Shown: positions 26,291-36,830, numbered from the stretch's first letter. The stretch: DNA of 64,000 bases from Pirellulales bacterium (GCA_019694435.1 JAIBBZ010000020.1:39261-103260), one strand, 5' to 3'. The notes: generated by a model not told the origin, from the letters alone. Translations and numbers: made by a program.

Positions 26291-26395
26291 GCCCTGGTGA
26301 CCCGCAGTGCAGTGCATCAAGTTCTTGCGCAGTCCGCCGTGACGCTGCGGCGGACGAACGAGGTAATTGTAGGGCGAAGGAAATGCCCCTGCCAA

Positions 26396-27541
26396 CTAAT
26401 TCGCCACAAGCGTCGGTTCGTACACGCTCGCATCAAAATTGGCGAACGGGCTGCGGCCGGGCTCACAGTCGCCAAAGCTGATGCCGAGCGCCCGCGCGGC
26501 CAACACGGCCGAATCCTGGGGATCGACTCGGCTCAACCTGCAAACGGCGTCGCGAATCGGCACGCTGCCGATCCGCGGCGGCACGAAACAAATCATTTCG
26601 CCGAAGCGGCGATGATGAATCAGACGCACGGCATGCACGCCGAATTGCGTGGCCAACACGCGGTCGAACGTCGTCGGGGGGCCGCCGCGCTGCAAATGGC
26701 CCAGCACCACGCAGCGCGTCTCGCGGCCGATGCGCCGCGTGATCTCGCGGGCAACAATCTCACCCACGCCGCCCAGTCGGGCCTGTCCTGCACCGTTGCC
26801 TTCCGAGGTGACGAGGCTCCCGTCGGGCAGGTTGGCACCTTCGGCGACGCTGAGCAGCGTGAACCGCTTGCCCTTTTTCTCGCGATCGAGAATCTTTTGG
26901 CACACGTAATCGAACGTCCAGGGGATCTCCGGGATCAAGATCACGTCGGCACCGCCCGCCACGCCCGAGTGCAGCGCAATCCAGCCGGCGTGGCGGCCCA
27001 TGACCTCGAGCACCATCACGCGCTCGTGCGAGGCCGCGGTGGTGTGCATTCGATCGAGCGCGTCGGTGGCGCAGGCCACGGCGCTGTCGAAGCCGAATGT
27101 ATAGGCCGTGCACAGCAGGTCGTTGTCGATCGTCTTGGGCACGCCGACCACGGGGATGCCGGCGTTGTTGAGTTGCTCGGCAATGCCAAGTGACCCGTCG
27201 CCGCCGATGCAAACCAGGCCGGCCAGCGCCAATTGATCGACCGTCAGGGCTACGGCGCGGACCAGCTCAGGATCGAGCTCCTGGCGGTCGTCGACCCCAC
27301 TGCGGGTGGTGAAACGCCCACGGTTGGTCGAACCGAGAATCGTCCCGCCCTGGTTGAGAATGCCGCTGGTGTTGCGCTCATTGAGCGGGATATACGTGAC
27401 CGGGTCGACCAGTCCCTCGTAGCCCTTCAAGAAGCCCACCACCTCGTAGCCCAATTGGATGGCGCTTTTCACGGTTCCCCGGATGACTGCGTTCAGTCCG
27501 GGGCAGTCGCCGCCGCTGGTGAGGATGCCGATCCGCTTCAT
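26396..27541 (-). CDS. pfkA: 6-phosphofructokinase
   Basis: 381 residues. N-terminal MKRIGILTSGGDCPGLNA, GGDGS (nucleotide-loop glycine, as in ATP-using enzymes), PKTIDND (catalytic Asp; Lys as in PPi-type and group III enzymes) and MGRHAGW are present. The mix resembles the actinobacterial-type group III ATP-PFK; PPi use is less likely but not excluded. It makes fructose-1,6-bisphosphate. It follows glgP by 70 bases, coupling glycogen breakdown to glycolysis. The start is ATG 27541; longer starts lack conserved sequence. Confidence 0.93.
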   Translation of the reverse strand: MKRIGILTSGGDCPGLNAVIRGTVKSAIQLGYEVVGFLKGYEGLVDPVTYIPLNERNTSGILNQGGTILGSTNRGRFTTRSGVDDRQELDPELVRAVALTVDQLALAGLVCIGGDGSLGIAEQLNNAGIPVVGVPKTIDNDLLCTAYTFGFDSAVACATDALDRMHTTAASHERVMVLEVMGRHAGWIALHSGVAGGADVILIPEIPWTFDYVCQKILDREKKGKRFTLLSVAEGANLPDGSLVTSEGNGAGQARLGGVGEIVAREITRRIGRETRCVVLGHLQRGGPPTTFDRVLATQFGVHAVRLIHHRRFGEMICFVPPRIGSVPIRDAVCRLSRVDPQDSAVLAARALGISFGDCEPGRSPFANFDASVYEPTLVAN

Positions 27542-27611
27542 GGAGACTTTCCTTGCCAAGGAGTTGACCTCGACTGATGCGCGCCGAGTCGGAGCTGACG
27601 TGCCGTTTGCG

Positions 27612-29858
27612 TCACGGCATGTCACACGACATGCCGCCGGCGGCCCGCAAATACGCATGCATCGCGTATTCCATCACCATTCGATCGGCGCTAAACCGCC
27701 AGCCAAGCGTCCGCATGGCATGTTTCATCCGCGCGATCCACGCGACGGGGATGCCGTCTCGGTCGCGGTCGTAATAGAGTGGCAAGACTTGTTGCTCGAG
27801 CACGTCGTAGAGATCGTCGCTGTCGCGCGAGTCCTGAATGTCGATGGCGACGTGCGTTTGCCCCTTGCCAATGGCAAAGCCGTTGAGGCCGTCGTAGGCC
27901 TCGGCCCACCAGCCGTCGAGCACCGACAGATTCAAGCCACCGTTGAGCACGACCTTCTGCCCGCTCGTGCCCGATGCTTCGAGCGGCCGGCGCGGAGTAT
28001 TGAGCCAGACGTCAACACCCTGGACGAGATGCCGGCCGACGTTGATGTCGTAGTCTTCGACGAAGACGAACTTGCCGATGAACCGCGGATCGGTCGTCAG
28101 TTGGGCGATTTCCCAAAGCAACTGCTTTCCGGGCTCGTCGTGGGGATGTGCCTTGCCGGCGTAGACGAACTGCACCGGACGCTGCGTGCTATTGACCAGC
28201 GCCGCCAGGCGGTCGAGCTCGGTCGCCAGCAGCGTGGCACGCTTGTACGTGGCAAACCGCCGGCCGAAACCGACCAGCAGCGTGTCGGGCGAAAGCGCGG
28301 CCCGGGCCGCCTCGACTTGTTCGATCGATTGGCCGCGGCGGCTGGCCGTACGGGCACTGCGGCGCCGCACGAAATCGATCAGCCGCAGTTTGAGCACCTG
28401 GTGCGTTTCCCAGATTTCTCCGTCGGGAATCGCGTCGATGCCCGCCCAAGTCTCCGCCTGGCCGCAATAGCGATGCCATTTCGTCCCGAGGTGCCGGTCG
28501 AACAACTGATGCATCTGCGGGGCCAGCCAGGAGTGGATGTGCACGCCGTTGGTGATGTGGCCGATCGGTACCGTTTCAAGATCGCGTTGCGGCCACAGCA
28601 CCTGCCACATCCGGCGGCTGACGCGGCCGTGTTCGGCCGAAACGCCGTTGGCTCGCCGCGACATCTTCAGGGCCAGCACCGTCATGCAGAACGGCTCTTG
28701 CGGGTTGTCAGAATCGACCCGGCCCAGACGCATCAATTCGTCGTGCGACAAGCCCAGCGAATCGCGCAACGGGCCTAGGTGTTCTTCGATATCTCCCGCC
28801 GAGAATCGATCGTGTCCGGCCGGCACCGGCGTGTGCGTGGTGAAGGTCGTGAGTTGTGCCACTTCGCGCGCGGCATCTTCAAAGCTCAATCCCGACTCGC
28901 ACATCCGGTCGTGCGTCAGTTCGAGCGTGGCAAACGCGCTGTGGCCTTCATTCAGGTGCAACACGCCGGGGCGGATGCCCAGGGCAGTCAGCGCCTTGAC
29001 GCCGCCAACGCCCAGCAGCAGCTCCTGGCGCAGCCGGCAGCGATGATCGCCGCCGTACAGCCGGGCCGTGACCTCGCGGTCTTCCATCCGGTTGCCTTCG
29101 ATATCCGAATCGAGCAGCAGCAGCCGGCAGCGTCCCGCGCGCACCTCCCATACCCGCGCCAGCAGGCTGTGCCCGCGCGTGGCGATCGAGATCGTCAGCG
29201 GTTCGCCCGTGGCGGTTCTCGCCGGCGTGATCGGCAGCAGCCCGACTTCGACGTCGAGATACTCTTCCTGCTGCCAGCCGTCGCGGTTGAGCCGCTGATT
29301 AAAGTAACCCTGGTCGTAAAACAGACCCACCGCCACCAGCGGCACACCCAGATCCGAGGCGCTTTTCAGATGGTCGCCGGCCAGCACGCCCAGGCCGCCC
29401 GAATAGATCGGCAGCGACTCGTGCAGGCCGAACTCGGCCGAGAAATAAGCCACGGGCTTGGCCCGTAGCATGCCGACGTGGGTGTCGGCCCAGGTACCCG
29501 TTGTGTGCAGGTACTCGTTGAGCCTGCGATAAGCGTAATGAATGCGGCTATGGAGCACGAGTTCGTTGGCGCGTTGTTCCAGGCGCTGGGCCGAGAACTC
29601 GGACAGCAGCGCGACCGGATTGTGATCCAACTGGCGCCAGCGAACGGGTTCGAGGTCGCGAAAGATGGCCATAACCTCGGGGTGCCAGGTCCACCAAAGG
29701 TTCTGGGCCAAGGTCCAAAGCCGGCCGTACGTCGTCGATTGATCGACGACTTCCCCCGCGGGTGGACCATGGAGCGTGCGAGGCTCGTGAGGTGTGTGGA
29801 GTGGTTCAAGATGATTCGTGACGCGCGGGCGCGGCGGCGCAGTCAGTCGTCGTTGCAT
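27612..29858 (-). CDS. glgP: alpha-glucan (glycogen) phosphorylase
   Basis: 748 residues, of the shorter archaeal/bacterial GT35 class (DUF3417 N-terminus LWWTWHPEVMAIF). Conserved segments: YFSAEFGLHESLPIYSGGLGVLAGDHLK, HLNEGHSAF, THTPVPAGHDRF, and near the C-terminus LNTPRRPLEASGTSGQKVVLNGGLN, which holds the glycosyl and phosphate contacts; the pyridoxal-phosphate lysine is in this region. It releases glucose-1-phosphate from glycogen. ATG 29858 follows GGGAAG at a normal distance. First gene of the glgP-pfk-SGNH series. Confidence 0.93.
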   Translation of the reverse strand: MQRRLTAPPRPRVTNHLEPLHTPHEPRTLHGPPAGEVVDQSTTYGRLWTLAQNLWWTWHPEVMAIFRDLEPVRWRQLDHNPVALLSEFSAQRLEQRANELVLHSRIHYAYRRLNEYLHTTGTWADTHVGMLRAKPVAYFSAEFGLHESLPIYSGGLGVLAGDHLKSASDLGVPLVAVGLFYDQGYFNQRLNRDGWQQEEYLDVEVGLLPITPARTATGEPLTISIATRGHSLLARVWEVRAGRCRLLLLDSDIEGNRMEDREVTARLYGGDHRCRLRQELLLGVGGVKALTALGIRPGVLHLNEGHSAFATLELTHDRMCESGLSFEDAAREVAQLTTFTTHTPVPAGHDRFSAGDIEEHLGPLRDSLGLSHDELMRLGRVDSDNPQEPFCMTVLALKMSRRANGVSAEHGRVSRRMWQVLWPQRDLETVPIGHITNGVHIHSWLAPQMHQLFDRHLGTKWHRYCGQAETWAGIDAIPDGEIWETHQVLKLRLIDFVRRRSARTASRRGQSIEQVEAARAALSPDTLLVGFGRRFATYKRATLLATELDRLAALVNSTQRPVQFVYAGKAHPHDEPGKQLLWEIAQLTTDPRFIGKFVFVEDYDINVGRHLVQGVDVWLNTPRRPLEASGTSGQKVVLNGGLNLSVLDGWWAEAYDGLNGFAIGKGQTHVAIDIQDSRDSDDLYDVLEQQVLPLYYDRDRDGIPVAWIARMKHAMRTLGWRFSADRMVMEYAMHAYLRAAGGMSCDMP

Positions 29859-30086
29859 GTTCTTCCCGGACGGCAGAAAGGCAGGCGACCGCAGCGTGGC
29901 CGCCGTGGAGGGGGGAGCGAATTTGCCGCGCAACCGGGCAACCTTGCCCTGTGGCGCGGCAATTCGCCAGCCTTTTCGCCATGAAAAGACCTGCACACGC
30001 CGGGGTGCAACCGGCATGCCGCGGTAGCATGAAAGTGGATTAAGGTGGTGCCAAACCGCACGCCCTTAATCGGCCGCGTACCCTTT

Positions 30087-32093
30087 TTACTGCCGCTTCA
30101 CTCCGCGGCCCGGGATCTGCGCCGGTTGCAACCGGCCTTCGAGATTGGCGTTCAACTCGGGCGCTGCTGCCGGCTCTGCCGGCGATTCGCTCGACGGCTC
30201 TTTACGCAATAGCATGCCGACGATGAACCAGCCGTCATCCACGCTCTTGACGAACGCGCCCGACGGACCCAGATAACGCCGCACCACTTGATAGTCGGGC
30301 AGCTTGCTGGCGTCGATTTCGGCCTCGCGCGGCGGAGCGTTCGGCTCTGCATCCGGGGCCAGCAGGGCATTGAGGATCCGGCCCATGCCGGTTTCCGACT
30401 CGGGCATCTTGCCGGCCTTGAGCAGTTCGTAGTTGGCCCGCATCTCCTCGTCAGTCCTGGAGAAGACCAGCGCACACCCTCCGTCGGCATGCACCGCGCC
30501 CATCTGCGAATAGACCTGTTGGAAGTCGGGTGTTTCGCTGAGCAGCCGTTGGTCGTCTTCGAACTTGGCCAGCACTTTCTCGATCACATCGACGTGGGTG
30601 CCCATGAACATGTGACCATGCGCCACGCAGATGGCCGAGTTGGGCAGTGCGAAGTCCTCTTCGGCGTTTTCGCCTTCGGCCATCTCTTCTTCGGCGCCCA
30701 GGTCCGCGCCTTCGATTTCCAGTTCGAGTTCGACCGGCGGGGGCACGTCTTCTTCCGGCACGATCTCCCAGATCGTTTGGTCGCGGAACTTGCGTTCCTT
30801 GGCCGTCGGATCGGGCCGCATCGACTTGGCGATGGTTTCGGCCAGGGCGTCGGTTTCGCCTTCCTTGATCTCGACGGCAATCACGCGACGCTGGCTCGAG
30901 ACCGTGACCGGCAGGCGGTAATCCGAAATGATCGACACCCGGCTGCCCAACCGGGCGACGATATCGTGGCGGATATCGACCATTGGGCCGTTTTCGTCCG
31001 TCTTGATGCTTTCCAACACGTCTTCGAAGACGCCCTTTTCACCTTCGCCGAACAGCTCGTCGAACATCGTGCTGAACCGCTCGAAGGCGTTCTGGATATC
31101 GACGTGCAACGTGGCATAGCTGGCCACGTCGAGCGGAACCCACTTTTGCGGACTCAGTTCGCGTTCGTTGGGCAGGACGGCCATCCGCATGGCCAGCTCG
31201 TACGGCTTCGGGGCGTAGACCTTCGTGCGGTGCAGAATTTCGTAGCCCTGCGTGGCCAGATTGACGAAGCCGCCGGCACCGCGGACCGCGGTGAAACCCT
31301 GGTTCTTCAGCACCTTGATGATGTCGGTGCTCTTTTGCTTCCGTTCGGGGCGGCCGGCGCGAACGCCGTCGGCGAAACCGAACGGCTCGACGAACCAGCG
31401 GACGTGAGGTGCCACTTCGCCCGCTTCCGAGGCACAGGCCTGGTTGACGTGCTGATAGGCTTCGACCGTGCTCAGCGTGTCCTTGGCACCGCCGTCGAGG
31501 CGGCCGAGGATGCCCTGGACGACGGCCAGATTGTCGGCGGCGACGAACAGCTCGCCGGCCAGCGAATAGGCCGACTGGCGCTCGTGATCGTCGCCTTCCT
31601 GTTTCGGGAAGTCGAGTACGACGATCTGATGATCGCCCACCTTGCGTTCGCTGCGCTTGGCGCCTTGCTCTTCCAGACGCTTGACCAGGTCATCGAGGAA
31701 CTGGCGGCCGGCGTCGACATTGCCGGTCACATCGGCCAAGAGCGCGACGGCTGGTTGCCCCTGGCCGCTATAGATCATGGCCAGCGCGACTTCGCCGCGG
31801 GGCAAGTCTTTGAGATCGCCCCAATGCACACCGAGCTTGGTGTGCGACTTGGTCCACTTGGCTTCGAGCTGCGCTTGCAGATCGTCGACGAACGGCTTCA
31901 TCACCGGGTCGTTGATCAGCTCGGCCAGCTGAGTTTCGCTCCATTTCTGGGAGAGAGTCTCCCAGTTGCCCACCGACAGGTAGCCGACCGTCGTCTTCGG
32001 AAGCAGCTCCTGGCTGGGAGGAGCGGCAGCGGCCGTGCCCGCAAGAGTTACCCAACCGGCACACACAACCGCCAACATGAAGGGACGAAGCAC
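30087..32093 (-). CDS. secreted hypothetical protein, planctomycete type
   Basis: 668 residues, unrecognised family. The GTG at 32093 (seven bases after AGGAGG) starts a signal peptide ending in AAAA-PPSQ. The body alternates helices and strands with a glutamate-rich acidic stretch at about 505-530. Motifs such as VGYLSVGNWETLSQKWSETQL and DVTGNVDAGRQFLDDL recur in planctomycete exported proteins of unknown function. There is no enzyme signature. The acidic segment might bind metal; this is only a suggestion. Confidence 0.75.
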   Translation of the reverse strand: MLRPFMLAVVCAGWVTLAGTAAAAPPSQELLPKTTVGYLSVGNWETLSQKWSETQLAELINDPVMKPFVDDLQAQLEAKWTKSHTKLGVHWGDLKDLPRGEVALAMIYSGQGQPAVALLADVTGNVDAGRQFLDDLVKRLEEQGAKRSERKVGDHQIVVLDFPKQEGDDHERQSAYSLAGELFVAADNLAVVQGILGRLDGGAKDTLSTVEAYQHVNQACASEAGEVAPHVRWFVEPFGFADGVRAGRPERKQKSTDIIKVLKNQGFTAVRGAGGFVNLATQGYEILHRTKVYAPKPYELAMRMAVLPNERELSPQKWVPLDVASYATLHVDIQNAFERFSTMFDELFGEGEKGVFEDVLESIKTDENGPMVDIRHDIVARLGSRVSIISDYRLPVTVSSQRRVIAVEIKEGETDALAETIAKSMRPDPTAKERKFRDQTIWEIVPEEDVPPPVELELEIEGADLGAEEEMAEGENAEEDFALPNSAICVAHGHMFMGTHVDVIEKVLAKFEDDQRLLSETPDFQQVYSQMGAVHADGGCALVFSRTDEEMRANYELLKAGKMPESETGMGRILNALLAPDAEPNAPPREAEIDASKLPDYQVVRRYLGPSGAFVKSVDDGWFIVGMLLRKEPSSESPAEPAAAPELNANLEGRLQPAQIPGRGVKRQ

Positions 32094-32396
32094 CACAATT
32101 CCTCCTGAATGAGTCCGCGTCCTGCTCAGGCGCATCCTCATCGTCGGGCCGTACGAGCGCGGAAGTTTAGCGATTGCATGCGCGCCAGCCGAATCTACGC
32201 GGCATGCGCAAAAATCCCGCGGCGCCTGCTGAACTTTATCTGCAGTCACCCACCGCTAGCAACCGCCGCGCGGGGCTCCGTGCAGCTGCCGGGAGCCACC
32301 CCACCGAGAAGGGGCCGCACCGGCGGGTCTCCAAAACCGGTCTCTGGCCTGACTTTCGGTCGACCGCGCGCGACTCGACGGAGATAATGGGCGTCG
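32094..32396. other. divergent intergenic region
   Basis: 303 bases. It carries the AGGAGG ribosome site of the leftward gene near 32104 and, for the rightward gene, GATAAT at 32383-32388, only nine bases before the ATG at 32397. No hairpin or long repeat seen. Confidence 0.4.
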
Positions 32397-33800
32397 ATGA
32401 AGAGTTTTTCACGTGAGAGCCTGGTGCATGACGCGGTTCACGGCTATCTGTCGTTTACGGCCAGCACCGATCTGCCGGCCGGCGAGACGGCCGAAGAAGT
32501 GCTGATCGACCATCCCTGGGTCCAGCGCCTCCGGCAGATTCACCAGTTACAGACAGCCTGGTGGGTGTTCCCCACGGCCGAGCACACGCGGTTCCAGCAC
32601 GTCCTGGGGGCCATGCACCTGGCCAGCCGCGCGACGGCCAGCCTGTACGACAGCTTGCGCGAGGTCTGCCCCGATTGTCCGAGCCGGGGATACGTCGAGT
32701 GCCTGCTCCGCCTGGCGGCCCTGCTGCACGACGTCGGGCACGGCCCTTTCGGCCATTTTTTCGACACGCATTTCCTGGCGCGGTATGGCATCACCCACGA
32801 GACGATCGGCGCCCGGATCATCGTCGACGAGCTGGGCGAGCTGATCCGCGGCGTGCGCCGCACGCCGCAAGCGCAACTTGCCGCGGACGAAGAACTGGAT
32901 GCCCGCCAGGTTGCCTGTTTGATGACTCGGCCCTCGGCCGATGCCGCCGCCGCAGAGGCTCCGCGCTGGCTGCGACTGCTCCGGAGTCTCTTCTCGGGCC
33001 TGTATACGGTCGACAATCTCGATTTCGTGCTCCGCGACGCTTACATGTCGGGCTACAGCGTGCGGGCGTTCGACCTGGAACGGCTGCTGCACTACAGCTT
33101 CTTCACGGACGAAGGCCTTGCGATTCACGAGCGCGGACTGTCGTCGCTGGTGCGGTTTCTCGGCGTGCGGGCCGAATTGTTCCGCACGGTGTATTTTCAT
33201 CGCACGGTGAGGGCCATCGATCTGGGCCTGGCCGACCTGTTTGCCGCCAGCGGCGAGCATCTGTTCCTGGGCAACCCGTTGACGCACCTGGCCGAGTTTC
33301 AGCGGCTGACCGAATGGTCGCTGTTGATCGACGTGGGCCGCTGGCGGCAGGCAGACGACCTCGTCTTGCGCGAGCTGGGACGCCAGTGGCAGGATCTGCT
33401 GACGCGGCGACTGCGGTGGAAGACGGCTTGCGAACGGACCATCTTTTTCGATCCGCAGCAGTCCGAGCATGCCAGCCTGTTCAGTCGCGATGAGTATGTC
33501 GAGCAAGCTGTGCGGCGACTGTTACCGTCGGCGCTGGCCGACCTGCCGTTGCGAGTGGACTTGGCACGGCATGTCCATCGCCCCGGAACGCGCGGGCCCG
33601 CCGCCGGTCAGAATTACCTGTACGAGGCGACCACGGGACGAGCCCGGCCGCTGAACGATCACGAGATCTTTCGCCGGCTGCCGATGAGTTGGCGAATTTG
33701 CCGGATTTACGCCGAGTCGAATGCCCACGATCGCGAGTTGGCCGCCGCGCTCGATGCCCTGGTCGCCGGGGGCGACAGCGACGATGCGACGAATATGTAA
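32397..33800 (+). CDS. HD-domain phosphohydrolase (SAMHD1/dGTPase-like)
   Basis: 467 residues. HD-superfamily metal ligands: H68 (TRFQHVLGAMHLA), H111-D112 (LLHDVGHGPFGH) and D206/D209 in YTVDNLDFVLRD. The N-terminal VHDAVHGYLSF and RLRQIHQLQ are typical of the family related to dGTP triphosphohydrolase and SAMHD1. The likely reaction is removal of triphosphate from dNTPs or a related phosphoester; the nucleotide is not predictable here. No ribosome site is visible; a GATAAT hexamer nine bases upstream raises the possibility of a leaderless transcript. Confidence 0.85.
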   Translation: MKSFSRESLVHDAVHGYLSFTASTDLPAGETAEEVLIDHPWVQRLRQIHQLQTAWWVFPTAEHTRFQHVLGAMHLASRATASLYDSLREVCPDCPSRGYVECLLRLAALLHDVGHGPFGHFFDTHFLARYGITHETIGARIIVDELGELIRGVRRTPQAQLAADEELDARQVACLMTRPSADAAAAEAPRWLRLLRSLFSGLYTVDNLDFVLRDAYMSGYSVRAFDLERLLHYSFFTDEGLAIHERGLSSLVRFLGVRAELFRTVYFHRTVRAIDLGLADLFAASGEHLFLGNPLTHLAEFQRLTEWSLLIDVGRWRQADDLVLRELGRQWQDLLTRRLRWKTACERTIFFDPQQSEHASLFSRDEYVEQAVRRLLPSALADLPLRVDLARHVHRPGTRGPAAGQNYLYEATTGRARPLNDHEIFRRLPMSWRICRIYAESNAHDRELAAALDALVAGGDSDDATNM

Positions 33801-33910
33801 CTCGTGCTGTTCGGCCGGCACATTGGTCGGCAGCGAGCGGGCCCTTCGCACGTAAGCTGCGGCCGAGGTTGTCGCCGGGCACTCCCCTGGCCTGATTGAA
33901 GCAGCGCGGT

Positions 33911-34282
33911 TTACCACGATTCGAAGGCCGACGGGTAATGGATCCGGTGTCGATACTTCTTCGGATCGAGTTTGCGCCGGCGATAGGACTCGCCGAGCGC
34001 GTCGTAGATGCCGCCCGTGCCGGGGGGGCCCGTATAACGGAAGTCATCGAGCCGGTTGCCGATGTACGCCACGTCGCCGCCGGGGAGATAGCCGGGCGCG
34101 CGAGTAACGCTGCTGTAGGCCACGTACACTTCGTCGCGCTCGAAATCGTAGCGAATCACGCGCGGGTCATAACGCAAAGTCGACTGCGGCCGCAGTTGCG
34201 CGTAACAGGGGGTGACCCAAGCCAACGACAATGCCAGCGCCGTGGCAGCGCAGAACGCTGCCCGGATAGGACCCAAAAGCAT
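33911..34282 (-). CDS. small secreted hypothetical protein
   Basis: 123 residues. ATG 34282 follows GGGAG. A signal peptide occupies about residues 1-28 (ALALSLAWVTPCYA then Q). The mature part is polar and aromatic-rich (YDPRVIRYDFERDEVYVAY, GYLPGGDVAYIGNRLDDFRYTGPPGTGG). No family recognised; it has the look of a conserved planctomycete exported protein. Convergent with the HD gene. Confidence 0.6.
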   Translation of the reverse strand: MLLGPIRAAFCAATALALSLAWVTPCYAQLRPQSTLRYDPRVIRYDFERDEVYVAYSSVTRAPGYLPGGDVAYIGNRLDDFRYTGPPGTGGIYDALGESYRRRKLDPKKYRHRIHYPSAFESW

Positions 34283-34543
34283 GCCGCTTCTCCCTCGTCG
34301 CGCGTTCCGCGGCGAGAAGAGACACAAGCCGCCTGGCGGCCCGATCGCTTCCTTGCGGGACGGCGAAAGAACTGTTCCGGTGTGCAAGACGCTCGCGACA
34401 ACCAACGCACGTCAAACGTGCGGCGCTCTCCCGTGTCGCGGAGCAGGCCAGACCTTACCAGAGCGCACAAGCTTTCGCTACGAAATGGCGAAATGTTTTA
34501 CTTGCCGATTCGGGCCGCGCTGGAGCAATCTGTGCAGGCGGCT

Positions 34544-34549
34544 TAGAAT
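34544..34549 (+). promoter_or_regulatory. candidate -10 element of purB
   Basis: TAGAAT preceded by GGCGGCT, 52 bases before the purB ATG. The same hexamer with GGCGGTT before it stands 52 bases before the EF-hand gene (38022-38027). No good -35 was found. The rest of the 318-base gap 34283-34600 holds nothing else recognised. Confidence 0.4.
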
Positions 34550-34600
34550 CGAGTTTTCGCGGTCAACGCTCCCTACCTTTGGCGGGAACCATCGCTGGAC

Positions 34601-36034
34601 ATGTCCTTGGACCAATATCAAAACCCTCTCAACGAGCGTTATGCCTCGTCGGCGATGAGCGCCCTTTGGAGCCCGCGCCGTAAGTTCACCACCTGGCGCC
34701 GCTGCTGGGTGGCGCTGGCCGAAGCCGAGGCCGAGCTGGGGTTGCCGATCAGCGCCGCGCAGCTCGAGCAGTTGCGGAGGCACGTCGACACGGTCGACTT
34801 CGACGCGGCCGAGCGCTACGAGCGGAAATTGCGTCACGACGTGATGGCGCACGTGCACGCCTATGGCGACGACTGTCCCGAGGCCCGCGGCGTGATTCAC
34901 TGGGGCGCGACGAGCTGCTACGTCACCGACAACACCGATCTGATCCTGATCCGCGAATCGCTCGGCCTGGTGCGGCGGCGCCTCGTCCAGGTCATCGACC
35001 GTCTGGCGCAGTTTGCCGCGGAGCAGCGCGGGCTCGCTTGCCTAGGCTTCACGCACTTTCAGCCGGCCCAGCCCACGACCGTCGGTAAACGGGCCTGCTT
35101 GTGGGCGTATGACCTGGTGCAAGACCTCGTGGAAGTCGAACACCGGCTGGAGCAGCTACGGCTGCGGGGCGTGAAGGGCACGACAGGCACACAGGCCAGC
35201 TTTCTGGAGCTGTTCGGCGGCGATCACGCCAAAGTCCGCGAGCTCGAACGCCGTGTCGCCGCGAAGCTCGGTTTTGCCGACGCGTACCCCGTCACTGGCC
35301 AGACCTACTCGCGCAAGGTCGATACGCAGATCATCAACACGCTATCCGGCATCGCCCAAAGCGCGCACAAGGCTGCGACCGATTTGCGCTTGCTGCAGGG
35401 CCGCAAGGAGCTCGAGGAACCGTTCGAAAAGCACCAGATCGGCTCGTCGGCCATGGCTTACAAGCGCAACCCGATGCGCGCCGAGCGGATCTGTGCGTTG
35501 GCGCGGTTCGTGATGAGCCTCGATGCGAGCGCCGCGGCCACGGCTGCCACGCAATGGCTGGAACGCACCCTCGACGACAGCGCCAACCGGCGGCTGACGT
35601 TGCCGCAGGCCTTTCTGGGGATCGACGCGTTGCTGTTGCTGTATGCCAATGTGTCGGACGATTTGGTCGTGTACCCACGCGTGATCGCCCGAAACCTGGC
35701 GGCCGAGTTGCCCTTCATGGCCACGGAGAACGTGCTCATGGCGGCGGTTGCGCGGGGCGGCGACCGCCAGGATCTGCACGAGCGAATCCGCCAGCACAGC
35801 CTCGAAGCAGGCCGGGTGGTTAAGGAGCACGGCGGCGAAAACGATTTGATCGCGCGGCTGCAGGGCGATGCCGCCTTCGCCGGCATCGACTGGAATCAAG
35901 CGCTCGACCCGGCGCGCTTTGTCGGCCGCGCGCCGCAGCAGGTCGATGAGTTTATCGCCGAGGAAATCGCGCCGATCCGGAAGCGCTATGCCGACGATTT
36001 GGCCGCCGGCGAAGATGCGGAAATCCGCGTCTGA
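34601..36034 (+). CDS. purB: adenylosuccinate lyase
   Basis: 477 residues of the fumarase/aspartase superfamily. Conserved regions: [15 protein letters not shown] (substrate-binding His in GFTHFQPAQ) and the signature [15 protein letters not shown] with the catalytic-loop serine. It cleaves SAICAR and adenylosuccinate in purine synthesis. Length and motifs match the longer PurB class found also in eukaryotes. Stands alone; candidate -10 at 34544. Confidence 0.95.
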   Translation: MSLDQYQNPLNERYASSAMSALWSPRRKFTTWRRCWVALAEAEAELGLPISAAQLEQLRRHVDTVDFDAAERYERKLRHDVMAHVHAYGDDCPEARGVIHWGATSCYVTDNTDLILIRESLGLVRRRLVQVIDRLAQFAAEQRGLACLGFTHFQPAQPTTVGKRACLWAYDLVQDLVEVEHRLEQLRLRGVKGTTGTQASFLELFGGDHAKVRELERRVAAKLGFADAYPVTGQTYSRKVDTQIINTLSGIAQSAHKAATDLRLLQGRKELEEPFEKHQIGSSAMAYKRNPMRAERICALARFVMSLDASAAATAATQWLERTLDDSANRRLTLPQAFLGIDALLLLYANVSDDLVVYPRVIARNLAAELPFMATENVLMAAVARGGDRQDLHERIRQHSLEAGRVVKEHGGENDLIARLQGDAAFAGIDWNQALDPARFVGRAPQQVDEFIAEEIAPIRKRYADDLAAGEDAEIRV

Positions 36035-36060
36035 AGCGTGGTGCGCGATTCGACCCGGTG

Positions 36061-36591
36061 TCAAATCCGGTCCAACCGCCGCGATGGCCGTGCGGGCCGG
36101 CTGCAGTCGGCACAGATGCCGCTGATGATCAAGCGATGCCCGAGCACGCGGAAGTTATGCTCGCGAGCCACGGCGTCGCGGAGCGGCTTGATCTCGTCGC
36201 TGGAAAACTCGATCAACTTGTCGCACTTTTGGCAGTGCAGGTGATCGTGCTGCGGATAGCCGTAGTCGTGCTCGTAGACGGCGCGGCCGCCGAGGGTCAT
36301 TTTCCGCAACAGGCCCGCCTCGACCAACTGGGTCAGCGTGCGGTAGACGGTCGGGCGGCTGACCCGATGTCCGGGCACGTTGCGGTTCAGCAATTCGAGG
36401 AGGTTGTCGGCGTCGAAGTGCTCGTGATTGCGAAACACCTCTTCGACGATCGTGCGCCGCTCTTGCGTCACGCGCTTACCACGGCTTTGCAGGAACTCCT
36501 GAAACCGCTCCAGCGGCGTCAGCGAGACGTGCACCTCGCCGAGCGAAAAGCGGCCGGGCTCCGCGTGCGGGGTTTCGATTACTTGAGTCAT
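36061..36591 (-). CDS. Fur-family metal-responsive repressor
   Basis: 176 residues. Winged helix in the N-terminal two thirds (KRVTQERRTIVEEVF and VSRPTVYRTLTQLVEAGLL). The dimer/metal domain has HDHLHC-x2-C and a C-terminal C-x2-C (ICADCSRP), forming the structural zinc site. It could be Fur, Zur or PerR type; the sequence does not decide. Start chosen at ATG 36591 just before the conserved region; upstream is arginine-rich and non-conserved. Converges with purB. Confidence 0.88.
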   Translation of the reverse strand: MTQVIETPHAEPGRFSLGEVHVSLTPLERFQEFLQSRGKRVTQERRTIVEEVFRNHEHFDADNLLELLNRNVPGHRVSRPTVYRTLTQLVEAGLLRKMTLGGRAVYEHDYGYPQHDHLHCQKCDKLIEFSSDEIKPLRDAVAREHNFRVLGHRLIISGICADCSRPARPSRRLDRI

Positions 36592-36830
36592 GCCGAAGCT
36601 CGGCGCCCAGCCGGGACGCACGTCAGTACCAGGTCTACACGGCCCCGCGAGCGAGCCCTTCCCTGCGTATCTATCGTAAGGCAATGCGCAGGCGAAACAA
36701 GACGCTTTGGAGTCGGGGCCAGGCCCGTGCGACCTGGTTTCGCCCCGGTTATGAGGAGTTGCACGCCGCGGCGAGGCGCAACCACCGCCGCGGCGCCGCA
36801 TCCCGGTCTCGCGGCCGGCCGACCATGAGA

